Assembly: GCA_016930295.1 (NCBI GenBank)
Contig: JAFGHE010000165.1
Span: 1-34,765, forward strand
Length of the DNA: 34,765 nt
Direction: 5' to 3'
Origin: Sedimentisphaerales bacterium
GTDB lineage: Bacteria > Planctomycetota > Phycisphaerae > Sedimentisphaerales > SM23-30
In this document: positions 1 through 8,336 of the stretch, in pieces
Layout of the letters: each line of letters opens with the position of its first letter
Position numbering within the stretch: the stretch's first letter is position 1
Translations under genes and position numbers: made by a program
The notes under the pieces: generated by a model
Databases searched by the model: none
What the model was told of the DNA's origin: nothing
What the model saw: only the letters and a program-made list of their open reading frames with translations

Positions 1-164
1 CTGACTTCGCATTATATTTATTACCGTCTATTAAAACTTTCCCAAATGGTTTTAGCGGTGTTACTACCGTGCCGGTTTTTCCGGTCAGTTTTTCAAGCCC
101 CGCCACATCAGTCTTTATCGTATCCTTTTGGTCAGGCTTTTCCGGCGGCTTTATGACCAGCTTT
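1..164 (-). pseudogene. NfeD-like C-terminal (OB-fold) domain fragment, continuing past the window edge
   Basis: Minus-strand translation reads KLVIKPPEKPDQKDTIKTDVAGLEKLTGKTGTVVTPLKPFGKVLIDGNKYNAKS, which resembles the NfeD C-terminal pattern (GLxGLVGKTGTVVTPLRPxGKVxIDGxxYDA). No ATG/GTG/TTG exists between the in-frame upstream stop (inside the GDSL gene) and the domain, so it is either a truncated remnant or CTG-initiated. Confidence 0.55.
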
Positions 165-824
165 TTACCATTGCATCGCTTCCAGCCAGGCGTGGGCGAT
201 GATCAGGTGGCCGGAAGGATTGGGGTGGACCGGTTCAGGACAGAAGGTCTCGGCGGGGCGGAATTGCAGGTGACGCTGGAAGATATCGTGCAGGGGAACA
301 TGGATGGTCTGAAACTGTTCGGCCATTTCATGGACGATGACGATATATTTTTCCAGTTCCTCTAAAATACGGGCCTGTTGGGAATCGGCGTTTTGGTGCC
401 GGCAGATATAGAAGGGGTCCATCAGGACCAGACGCGCGGAGGTGTGCTCGGTGGTTTGAGTCAGAACGTCAAGGAAGGTTTTGCGATAGACATCCGGGGG
501 CACAGTGGCTCTTTCGTCAGGGAACAGGCTGCGATGGATATCGTTGATTCCGATCATAACGGACACCCAGTCGGGCTCATGGTCTATAACGTCCTTTTGC
601 CAGCGCTGCTGCAGGTCCGTTATCACTTCAGCGCTGACGCCCCGATTGATAAAGTGTATATTTCGATCCGGATATCGGGCGGTGATCAGATCGATGGCCA
701 TACGCACATATCCCTCTCCATAGGGCGGCTCGCTAAGACGGCGGTTGCAGTCGGTAATACTGTCCCCGATAAAAACCACGGTTTGAGAATCCTGAATCAC
801 TAAAACGTCTTCCCTGGATGTCAT
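165..824 (-). CDS. SGNH/GDSL-family hydrolase
   Basis: 219 aa ORF with block I VVFIGDSITDCNRR, block III-like IGINDI, and a C-terminal DxxHP-like EPVHPNPSGH. Confidence 0.9.
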   Translation of the reverse strand: MTSREDVLVIQDSQTVVFIGDSITDCNRRLSEPPYGEGYVRMAIDLITARYPDRNIHFINRGVSAEVITDLQQRWQKDVIDHEPDWVSVMIGINDIHRSLFPDERATVPPDVYRKTFLDVLTQTTEHTSARLVLMDPFYICRHQNADSQQARILEELEKYIVIVHEMAEQFQTIHVPLHDIFQRHLQFRPAETFCPEPVHPNPSGHLIIAHAWLEAMQW

Positions 825-826
825 AG

Positions 827-1864
827 TTAATAATCCTCATGGGGTATCCGTTTATATTCGATGAAGTTCAGATCGTAGTATCCCAGTCCCATTGCCTGGG
901 CGGTTTTCAGATACGGAGCCCGAATATTGATGTCGACATTTGGGGGCATCATTAAATCGCGCCGGGCGGTTTTAAGCAGTTCCAGCGCCACCTTATCAAG
1001 CGCGACCGGATCGGTGCTGAAAATCAGTTCGCCCCGTTCATGCACATAGGTCTGCTTGACGCGGGGGCCGCCGTAGTAGAGGATACGCAGGCTGTTGGCA
1101 ATATGCAGGCGTACCTTACCCCGAATCTGAGGCAATTCGTATATTTCGGGTATAAAGGGATCACCCATGTTACCACGCCCCATGATCATATGTTCATACA
1201 GTTTAGCCGGGCTCTTGACTATGGGTAACGTCAGGTTTGCAAGTGCCGCGTGTAATCCGATGATATTATCATCCATGATGGAGGGGATATTAATGATCGC
1301 GGTAACGTCATTGAGCCAAAGAGGCAGATGATCGGTATCGCTGCCGAAATCGACGGGCTGTTCCTGCCAGCCGTAACGATACGGTATAGTACCTTCCGCC
1401 TCGTCCGGCAGATCTTCCAGTCCGACCAGCATAAAGTTTTCCGGCTTGAATCCGGCCTCATACAGGCTTTGTAACAAGGCAGCCGCTACATCCCGATTCG
1501 TACCCAGTCCCTTGGCGCCGATCTGGGTAAATTTAAGAGCCACAATGTCATCATCATGGATAAATTCTCGCCATGCCGCAGACAGATCGTCTGTGCCGGC
1601 CATCTGTTTTACCCCGGTATTGAACATTCGCCGGACACTGGGAAGGTGAACCTTTACACCCCGCACCGAATATTCACCATAGACATTAAAAACTCGGGAA
1701 CTCTGGCGTCCCAGTGGATCATCAATGGCATGACGATACTCGAACGGAGCCCAGGCCTTATTGGGTAGTCCTATAATCAGAAACAGCAACACAATGAAAT
1801 GCTTGATAATAGCTGTCTCTGCGCGAGTCAGAAAAATAAAATGTGAACATCTTGTCCTGGTCAT
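827..1864 (-). CDS. DUF362 domain-containing protein with N-terminal signal/TM segment
   Basis: 345 aa ORF immediately upstream of and co-directional with the GDSL gene (2-bp gap). Contains DDIVALKFTQIGAKGLGTNRDVAAALLQSLYEAGF and INIPSIMDDNIIGLHAALANLTLPIVK, typical of DUF362. Confidence 0.75.
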   Translation of the reverse strand: MTRTRCSHFIFLTRAETAIIKHFIVLLFLIIGLPNKAWAPFEYRHAIDDPLGRQSSRVFNVYGEYSVRGVKVHLPSVRRMFNTGVKQMAGTDDLSAAWREFIHDDDIVALKFTQIGAKGLGTNRDVAAALLQSLYEAGFKPENFMLVGLEDLPDEAEGTIPYRYGWQEQPVDFGSDTDHLPLWLNDVTAIINIPSIMDDNIIGLHAALANLTLPIVKSPAKLYEHMIMGRGNMGDPFIPEIYELPQIRGKVRLHIANSLRILYYGGPRVKQTYVHERGELIFSTDPVALDKVALELLKTARRDLMMPPNVDINIRAPYLKTAQAMGLGYYDLNFIEYKRIPHEDY

Positions 1865-2172
1865 AGGAAATTTTATATAAAATAGTAAGGAATAGTATCA
1901 CTAGCAATATCGACATAAACCTTTAATTAAATAATTATATAAGGTATTTTCCCGAAGCTCCAAATCTCTTATGGACTTCGATATATGCGAATTTTTTGTA
2001 AAATTCTGGACATGGGACCGATAATATTGATAATGTGCTGTTTGTATGGCTTAAATGACTTGTAGGATATTTTGACAACATTAACAATTTGTTGTATATG
2101 CAGTTATGAAAAATATATCAAAAATGGGAATCATACAGATTGCCAGAGTATATGTGAGAGAGGTTATTCGTT

Positions 2173-3603
2173 ATGGCTCAGACTATTCGTAGTAGAATAG
2201 AAGCGGCAACCAAAAAACTCAAAAAGCACGGCCAGGACCACCTGATGCGATTTGCCGACCAGCTTGATCCGGAGCAAAAGATGATGCTTCTGGACGATAT
2301 TGAGAAGTTGGATCTGGAATTGATTGACAGCCTGATAGCCGAGTATGTCCTGGATGAGCCGGAGCATACCTTACCGAAAGAAATTGGTCCGGCCCCGGTC
2401 TATACCGTGCCGGCCCCGGCGGCCCTGGCGCCAAAGTATCAACAGGCATGCGAACATGGTGAAAGACTGATTGCCGAACATAAGGTGGCAGTCTTCACAG
2501 TGGCCGGCGGTATGGGCACCCGTCTGGATTTCGACGGGCCCAAGGGGAATTTCCCCGCCACGCCGGTGCGGAACAAGGTACTTTTTCGCGTGTTTGCCGA
2601 AAGTATTATTGCCACCCAGCGCCGCTATAATTGTGTAGTGCCCTGGTACATTATGACCAGCGCGGCTAACCATAAGGAAACGGTTGACATATTTAAAAGA
2701 AATAATTATTTCGGGTTGCCGTCTGAGAATGTCATGCATTTTCCCCAGGGCATGATGCCCTGTTTTGACAGGACCGGTAAGATGCTGCTGGCCGAGCCCT
2801 ACTCTCTGGCAAGTTCGCCGGACGGGCACGGCGGTTCGCTCCGGGCCCTGTATATCAACGGCGCCCTCCAGGATATGGCGGCTCGCGGTATCGAATACAT
2901 CAGCTATTTCCAGGTTGATAATCCCCTGGTCCAGGTGGTGGATCCTCTGTTTATCGGCCTGCATGCCCTGGACTCGGCGGAGATGTCCAGTAAAGCAGTG
3001 GTTAAATGTGATCCCCTGGAAAAAGTGGGTAACTTTACCCTGGCCGACGGGCACATGACCGTAATCGAATACAGCGACCTGCCCGATGAACTGGCTCGTA
3101 AACGAGATGAAAACGGCAGACTTATGATTGAGTGGGGCAGTATCGCCATTCATATCATTAACCGCAGTTTTGTCGAACGACTCAACAAACGCGGGTTCTC
3201 CCTGCCCTGGCACCGGGCCATTAAGAAAGTACCTTATATTGATGAAAGCGGCAACCTCATCGAGCCGGAAAAACCCAATGCCATCAAGCTGGAAACATTT
3301 GTTTTTGATGCACTGCCCCTGGCGGACCATTCGATCATTCTGGAAATCGACCGTGCGGACCAGTTTGCCCCCATCAAAAATGCATCCGGCGTAGATTCGC
3401 TTCAGTCTTCCCATAAATTACAAATCGAACGCGCCGCGCGCTGGCTGGAAGCAGCCGGTGTTGATGTGCCCCGCAAACCCAACGGCGATATCGATGCCCA
3501 AATCGAAATCTCGCCCCTTTTCGCCCTCGACGCCGACGAACTCGCACGCAAACGAGCCCAACTACGCCCCCTCAAACCCGGCGACATCGTCTATCTGGGC
3601 TAG
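2173..3603 (+). CDS. UDPGP-family (eukaryotic-type UDP-N-acetylhexosamine) pyrophosphorylase / UTP-sugar uridylyltransferase
   Basis: 476 aa; nucleotide-binding motif VFTVAGGMGTRLDFDGPKGNFPATPVRNKVLFRVFAE and downstream YFQVDNPLVQVVDP, as in UAP1-type enzymes. Confidence 0.88.
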   Translation: MAQTIRSRIEAATKKLKKHGQDHLMRFADQLDPEQKMMLLDDIEKLDLELIDSLIAEYVLDEPEHTLPKEIGPAPVYTVPAPAALAPKYQQACEHGERLIAEHKVAVFTVAGGMGTRLDFDGPKGNFPATPVRNKVLFRVFAESIIATQRRYNCVVPWYIMTSAANHKETVDIFKRNNYFGLPSENVMHFPQGMMPCFDRTGKMLLAEPYSLASSPDGHGGSLRALYINGALQDMAARGIEYISYFQVDNPLVQVVDPLFIGLHALDSAEMSSKAVVKCDPLEKVGNFTLADGHMTVIEYSDLPDELARKRDENGRLMIEWGSIAIHIINRSFVERLNKRGFSLPWHRAIKKVPYIDESGNLIEPEKPNAIKLETFVFDALPLADHSIILEIDRADQFAPIKNASGVDSLQSSHKLQIERAARWLEAAGVDVPRKPNGDIDAQIEISPLFALDADELARKRAQLRPLKPGDIVYLG

Positions 3604-3909
3604 AAGCTATTGACAGGACTTTCAGACTCGAATTGACACAAATCATTTTTGACTGGCACGGATAAACCCTGTCCTGAGCGGAGTCGAGAGATTGTTTTTC
3701 CGTGGGATGTTTTCTCTGAGCTTTACAAAACCCAAGTTCATACTATAAAACAAGTTATCGTCCCATTCCTTATATTTTTTGATTTTAATAGTACCTTTAC
3801 AATAATTTATGTAATAAATCCTCCCAAACTGCGACTATTTAGATGATAGTTATTTTAAAAGTCAAGAAGGGCTAAAACGCCTTAACCCCATATTGAGAGG
3901 CAATTTACA

Positions 3910-4122
3910 ATGAAAAATATAAGTTTACAAACCGGAAAATTTTCAGAAGAGCTTTATTTCCTGCTGATGGCCTCGCCTGTTCGTCAGCGTATTATATCCC
4001 TGGCGGGCAAATACGGACTGACCAACCAGGAGCTTCGCGAGGAAATTATACGCTATGCTAATGAGATAACCTACAAAATCACCGAGCCGGGACAAACACA
4101 ACGATTTACCTGCTCTGCGTAA
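3910..4122 (+). CDS. small conserved-looking hypothetical protein (70 aa)
   Basis: ATG preceded by a GAGAGG Shine-Dalgarno-like stretch and followed about 54 bp downstream by a strong intrinsic terminator; plausible helical protein MKNISLQTGKFSEELYFLLMASPVRQRIISLAGKYGLTNQELREEIIRYANE. Confidence 0.55.
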   Translation: MKNISLQTGKFSEELYFLLMASPVRQRIISLAGKYGLTNQELREEIIRYANEITYKITEPGQTQRFTCSA

Positions 4123-4176
4123 AAGGCCAATGACTGATACATAATCCTCCGACATAGCACTTTCTATCCTTTTTCT

Positions 4177-4206
4177 GACAGGCATTTATTTGTGCCTGTC
4201 TTTTTT
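4177..4206 (+). terminator. rho-independent terminator
   Basis: GACAGGCA-tttatttg-TGCCTGTC followed by a T-rich run (tttttt). Confidence 0.85.
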
Positions 4207-4310
4207 ATGTCCCCTGCTCCAAACTGGGTGGCCTTAATTCGCTATAGGCGGATTAGAGAGATAGGGTCTCTCGCCATGCTATTGGTATCCCATTTTTAAT
4301 ATGTTGTTTT

Positions 4311-4399
4311 GATGCAACCGTCAAAAGTGGATATTGGCACTTAAAACCGTTGTTTTTAATTCAGAAACAAGCGTTCGCAATACTTTTGACGCCGGCGTC
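4311..4399 (+). repeat. 89-bp TIR-bearing intergenic element, copy 1
   Basis: GATGCAACCGTCAAAAGT...ACTTTTGACGCCGGCGTC; 3 differences from copy 3; no obvious target-site duplication. Confidence 0.9.
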
Positions 4400-4410
4400 C
4401 GATTTAATTT

Positions 4411-5592
4411 TCATTTTTTAATGTTTGATATTACTGGAGGTTCACCGCGATAGGCTTTTATGTTGATTTCAACATGTTGGACCCAGAGGGTATCGGGGTC
4501 GAGTTGTTCGCGGTGTTTTTGGAGGGTGTCGGGATCGGGTGGATTATTAATGGTCTGGATGATGGCACTGGCTATGGATTGTGTGTCGGATTGATTGATG
4601 CAGAGGCAGGAGTGACGGGGCAGGTCGGGATCCTGGTAGTAGTTAGGATTTTGCAGGCACACGACCGGCAGGCCGGCCAGCAGGGCTGAGTGAATGGTGG
4701 TGTTTCTCATGTCGGCGCCGCGCACGGGCAGGGTCACAAAACAGTCGGCGGCCAGCAGGCCGTTGATGATTTGCTCATCGCCGGCGTAGCCGGTCCAGGT
4801 TACCTGCCCGGGTAGGACGTGCTCGGCGATGCGGCGGCATTTATAATAATAGGCGCGCGCTCCTTTGCCGGGGCCACCCATAATTACTCCGTGCACGGGA
4901 CGACCGGTTTTACTTAATTCATGGAGAGCTTTTACGAGAACATCTATCTGGCGCCCGGGATGGATAAAGCCAAAATAAGCGATACAGAGACTCTGGTCAG
5001 GAATGTTAAACATCTTTCGGGCAGCCGCCTTTCGTTCCGGGGTGGGAGCAGGGATTTTCAGATGCGAGGCCACCGGGGCGAGGTAGATTTTATCCGGGTT
5101 TATACCCAGGTCCGCGACAGCCTGGTAATCGCGCCGGTTGGAGACCACCACCGCGTCTGATGCGTTTAATAAGGGGCGATAGCGGACGCGAAATAAGGGT
5201 CTGCCGACCGCGATATCATGCTGCATCACGACCAGCCGGATGTGAGGGGCATTTCTTTTGAGCTGCGGCCCCACGAGCGACATGGTCAGGGAGTTCCAGC
5301 CGGAATATTTAACCGATGGGTTCTGGATATGAACGATATCCGGATTCAGGTTGATTATTTTTTTACAGATACCCCCGGCTGTAAATACAGACCAGCGTTT
5401 GACCTGCGGTTGCACCTGATAATTTTGGGCCAGGTTTTTATTAACGGCCGGATCGTCCGAGGTGAGTACATTCACCTGGTAGCCACCCAGTTCGGCGGTA
5501 ATCCGGGCGATAATATCCACATGGCGCGACACACCGCAGGCAATATCAGGAAAACTGCCGGAAACAATGAGCAGGCGTTTTTGCGTTGTCAA
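4411..5592 (-). CDS. glycosyltransferase family 4 protein
   Basis: 393 aa; N-terminal LLIVSGSFPDIACGVSRHVDIIARITAELGG, mid domain HDIAVGRPLFRVRYRPLLNASDAVVVSNRRDYQAV, GT-B C-terminal features. Confidence 0.82.
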   Translation of the reverse strand: MTTQKRLLIVSGSFPDIACGVSRHVDIIARITAELGGYQVNVLTSDDPAVNKNLAQNYQVQPQVKRWSVFTAGGICKKIINLNPDIVHIQNPSVKYSGWNSLTMSLVGPQLKRNAPHIRLVVMQHDIAVGRPLFRVRYRPLLNASDAVVVSNRRDYQAVADLGINPDKIYLAPVASHLKIPAPTPERKAAARKMFNIPDQSLCIAYFGFIHPGRQIDVLVKALHELSKTGRPVHGVIMGGPGKGARAYYYKCRRIAEHVLPGQVTWTGYAGDEQIINGLLAADCFVTLPVRGADMRNTTIHSALLAGLPVVCLQNPNYYQDPDLPRHSCLCINQSDTQSIASAIIQTINNPPDPDTLQKHREQLDPDTLWVQHVEINIKAYRGEPPVISNIKK

Positions 5593-5628
5593 TACTACCT
5601 AACCTTATATGTCAGACTATACTGTTCT

Positions 5629-6048
5629 TTATTCTTTTATGCCATAGAGCGGCCGGAGTTCATCGGCACTGGGCAGATGATTATAATGTTCCCCCTTGGG
5701 TCCGACGTATCGATCTCCTTTTTTCTTCAACTGAACCGGCGTAGTGGATCCGTTCGGGTTGGTAATTATCACCTTCACGCATTCTTCGCCCGATAAAGCA
5801 TCCGTCTGCGACAGCAGAGCTCCGCCGCCGCCAATGGCCGCACCAATCCAGGCGCCGTTACAATCTTCATCCGACTGGTGACCCACGATCAGTCCCACCA
5901 GCGCCCCGGTCAGTGCGGATTCAAAAATGGGATGCAGCTTTATCTTTCCCTCTCCGCCGGCTGAACACTGGCCACAACCACCCAGAGTAACCAACATGAA
6001 ACACACTAAAACCAGTACCACTATCTTTTGAAATATCCCTTTTTGCAT
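5629..6048 (-). CDS. lipoprotein with glycine-zipper-like segment
   Basis: 139 aa; lipobox LVTLGGC; Gly-rich helical segment ALTGALVGLIVGHQSDEDCNGAWIGAAIGGGGALL. Confidence 0.75.
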   Translation of the reverse strand: MQKGIFQKIVVLVLVCFMLVTLGGCGQCSAGGEGKIKLHPIFESALTGALVGLIVGHQSDEDCNGAWIGAAIGGGGALLSQTDALSGEECVKVIITNPNGSTTPVQLKKKGDRYVGPKGEHYNHLPSADELRPLYGIKE

Positions 6049-6246
6049 TCCAGCTCTCCTACAAATCTAAAATTACGAACCGTAATCTAAAACACACCTT
6101 ACCTTTCTGAGCAGCGATTATATCCGGCCGGGCGGGAATGTCAAAAGATTATTAAAAAGGCACAAAGTGCAGGAGCTCACCCTATCTGCCTGCCCTGAAA
6201 AAGATAGATTTTGTGAGGTGGAATGTTCTGAAATTTTTAAATAAAA

Positions 6247-6277
6247 AAGCCGGACTGAATGTGTTTCAGTCCGGCTT
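6247..6277 (-). terminator. intrinsic terminator/hairpin downstream of the PEP-CTERM gene
   Basis: AAGCCGGACTGAA-tgtgt-TTCAGTCCGGCTT perfect stem; on the minus strand it is followed by a T-rich run (TTTTTTAT). Confidence 0.85.
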
Positions 6278-6300
6278 ATTATCTATTGTTATTTTTGGGT

Positions 6301-6936
6301 TTAGAGCGATCTGTGTCGTCGGAGCCAGCCGACTATTCCGACACCAATTGAGCCCAGTAACAAGGCTCCGGGGGCGGGAACAGGATTAACCAGAATAAGC
6401 TGATCCTGATGGTGTTCCAGCCCGACCTTGCCAATACCCCATAAATTCATCACACGGACATTACCCAATCCCATACCAAACCATTCACCGCCAGCCTGAA
6501 CTGCGGCGTCGGCCAACCCGACATAGTCATTGCCGTAGGTCTGTTCCTGTTCGATAAAATGGATGGCTGTCTGGACTTTGTCCCAATTGCTAAAGCGCTG
6601 GTCACCTTCCATATACTTTGTATACAAAAATGCGGACCGTTCATCAAGCGGGTCGCCGCCATATTGGGGGTCATAACCAACACCGCCGTCCACCGCCATG
6701 GTGTTCAATTCTATTTCATAGGATCTGCCGGGATTGAAATATTCATACCGCTCCAGGCAGACAGTATCAAATTTATCCCCAAGAGAGTACATACCCAGTG
6801 TAGTCTGGCCGGGATCCAAAGCCATGACCTGTGCCCGATAAACGCCGTCTTCCACCGTCATCCTGATTGTAGGATAAGCCAATACATTGGCCGACATAAT
6901 CGACAATAAAACAATCGCTCCAATAATGTTTTTCAT
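6301..6936 (-). CDS. PEP-CTERM sorting-domain exported protein
   Basis: N-terminal signal peptide [21 protein letters not shown]-terminal [26 protein letters not shown] (PxP motif, TM helix, Arg-rich tail). Confidence 0.88.
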   Translation of the reverse strand: MKNIIGAIVLLSIMSANVLAYPTIRMTVEDGVYRAQVMALDPGQTTLGMYSLGDKFDTVCLERYEYFNPGRSYEIELNTMAVDGGVGYDPQYGGDPLDERSAFLYTKYMEGDQRFSNWDKVQTAIHFIEQEQTYGNDYVGLADAAVQAGGEWFGMGLGNVRVMNLWGIGKVGLEHHQDQLILVNPVPAPGALLLGSIGVGIVGWLRRHRSL

Positions 6937-7564
6937 TTTCTCTCCTCTTCTTATAATTGACTAAAATCAGTAAAAATCTTTCTTAATAAAACGACCATTG
7001 AAATTCAATTATTATCACAGTCATTCAATCAACTGCTATTATTTAACAAAACCTGTTCCAACAGGCATATATTCCTACAACCTATAATAATTGTTATAAC
7101 ATATGTATTCCCAAAAAATTGTGACATCGGGTGGGATTATAACAGCTTTAACGTTTATTTGAGGCAATGGCGGGTAAACATCACAATCCGTCATCAAAAC
7201 TGACTATTGAGGGTATAAGTGCTTTTATTAACAGGGTCTATGAAAAAGCTGTGTTTTCTATTGTTTTATGCCACTATGATATAGAAAATCATCGCTATTG
7301 GATTTCCCGTTGGTATCGGCAATTCCACTTCTATGATACCTGTATGCAAGTTAACAAGATATCCCGGATTCTTTAAGTGCATAACTGATATTCAGATAAA
7401 ACCGTGAATAAGGACGGCCAATAATGCCTTTAAAAATACTATTGATTTTTTAGTAACTTACTGATATAATTAGTTTTTAGTAGATGATAACCTTTGAGAG
7501 TAATTAACCGTTCTTTATGGTCTAATGATTTAATTTTTAAAGGGAGATAATAGCCTTTGCTGTA

Positions 7565-7678
7565 ATGAAACGCTGTCTCATCATGTTAGCAGTGATTACC
7601 TGTTTTTAGGTATATGCTCAGCAGGCGTGCCGTCTGTTTATGGATGATATAGCAATTCCGATATCAATCGATATGTAG
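7565..7678 (+). pseudogene. possible decayed exported-protein remnant (signal peptide interrupted by TAG)
   Basis: ATG at 7565 gives MKRCLIMLAVITCF*VYAQQACRLFMDDIAIPISIDM*. The stop at 7607-7609 splits what reads as a signal peptide with a cleavage-like VYAQQA site. Confidence 0.35.
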
Positions 7679-7977
7679 TGTAATATGCAAATTACAGTTT
7701 AATCTATGTAAAATCAAGACTGAGTTACTATCCAGGATTCAGGCAAACCGGGAAGAACTTATTTCCTATAAAAAGAAAATTAGGTCTTGAATTCTGGGTG
7801 AATTCGGTCTATCTTACATAGTGTCTTTTAAGGTTTTGAGCAAAAGTATTATAAAATCAAGCATATAACATAAATTCGTTCAATCAGTTCCAATGATCTT
7901 GTTACATAATATCTTATTCACACTGGTTGCGCGGAAAAATGTCATGAAAAGGTGGAAAATGTAGAAATTCTCGGAAA

Positions 7978-8099
7978 TAGTCCCCCGTATCCTTGGGCCT
8001 ACCAGTGCGCCTCTCTGGTAACCAAGGCATACATTGGGGACTAATATATCAGCCACCTGGGTATATTGGTTAAAACAATATGCCTTGGTGGCTTTTTTT
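7978..8099 (+). ncRNA. candidate structured RNA / transcription-attenuation leader
   Basis: Long hairpin 7978-8043 (TAGTCCCC/GGGGACTA, GTAT-CCTTGG/CCAAGG-c-ATAC, TACCAG/CTGGTA) followed by an intrinsic terminator. Segment 8021-8036 can alternatively pair with the 3' terminator arm 8076-8089. Confidence 0.6.
8051..8099 (+). terminator. rho-independent terminator
   Basis: AGCCACCTGGGTATATTG (8051-8068), loop gttaaaa, CAATATGCCTTGGTGGCT (8076-8093), then T run to 8099; 15 WC pairs, 2 G-U, 1 mismatch. Confidence 0.88.
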
Positions 8100-8110
8100 G
8101 AGTAATATCC

Positions 8111-8199
8111 GATGCCACCGTCAAAAGTGGATATTGGTATTTAAAATCGTTGTTTTTAATCCAGAAACAACCGTTCGAAATATTTTTGACGCTAGCGTC
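8111..8199 (+). repeat. 89-bp TIR-bearing intergenic element, copy 2
   Basis: Same 89-bp element, 8 differences from copy 3; flanked by the direct repeat atatcc (atatcc|GATGCC...GCGTC|atatcc). Confidence 0.9.
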
Positions 8200-8336
8200 A
8201 TATCCAAATGAGTTAATACTTGATTTTGCGCAAAAAACCATAAATAATTTATTAGCCAGAGAAATTACATGATTGTTTGCGAATAATTAAATGGGTGTAT
8301 TGCCCATCTGTTTTTAGGTTTTTAAGAGGTATGAAT

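Noticed and set aside
2371-3414. 347-aa minus-strand ORF antisense to the UAP-type pyrophosphorylase
   Set aside because: Antisense shadow of a strong family match; no motifs or translation signals.
3649-3846. 65-aa ORF beginning MTGTDKPCPERSREIV
   Set aside because: The 'PERSRE' string is typical of spurious translation of a common intergenic repeat (ctgtcctgagcggagtcgagag); not treated as a CDS.
5218-5796. 192-aa plus-strand ORF overlapping the GT4 and lipoprotein genes
   Set aside because: Antisense to two better-supported CDSs.
7167-7376. 69-aa ORF in the AT-rich spacer
   Set aside because: No Shine-Dalgarno sequence, unlikely composition and no recognisable family.
8041-8241. 66-aa minus-strand ORF across the terminator and repeat copy 2
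   Set aside because: Consists of translated hairpin and repeat DNA.
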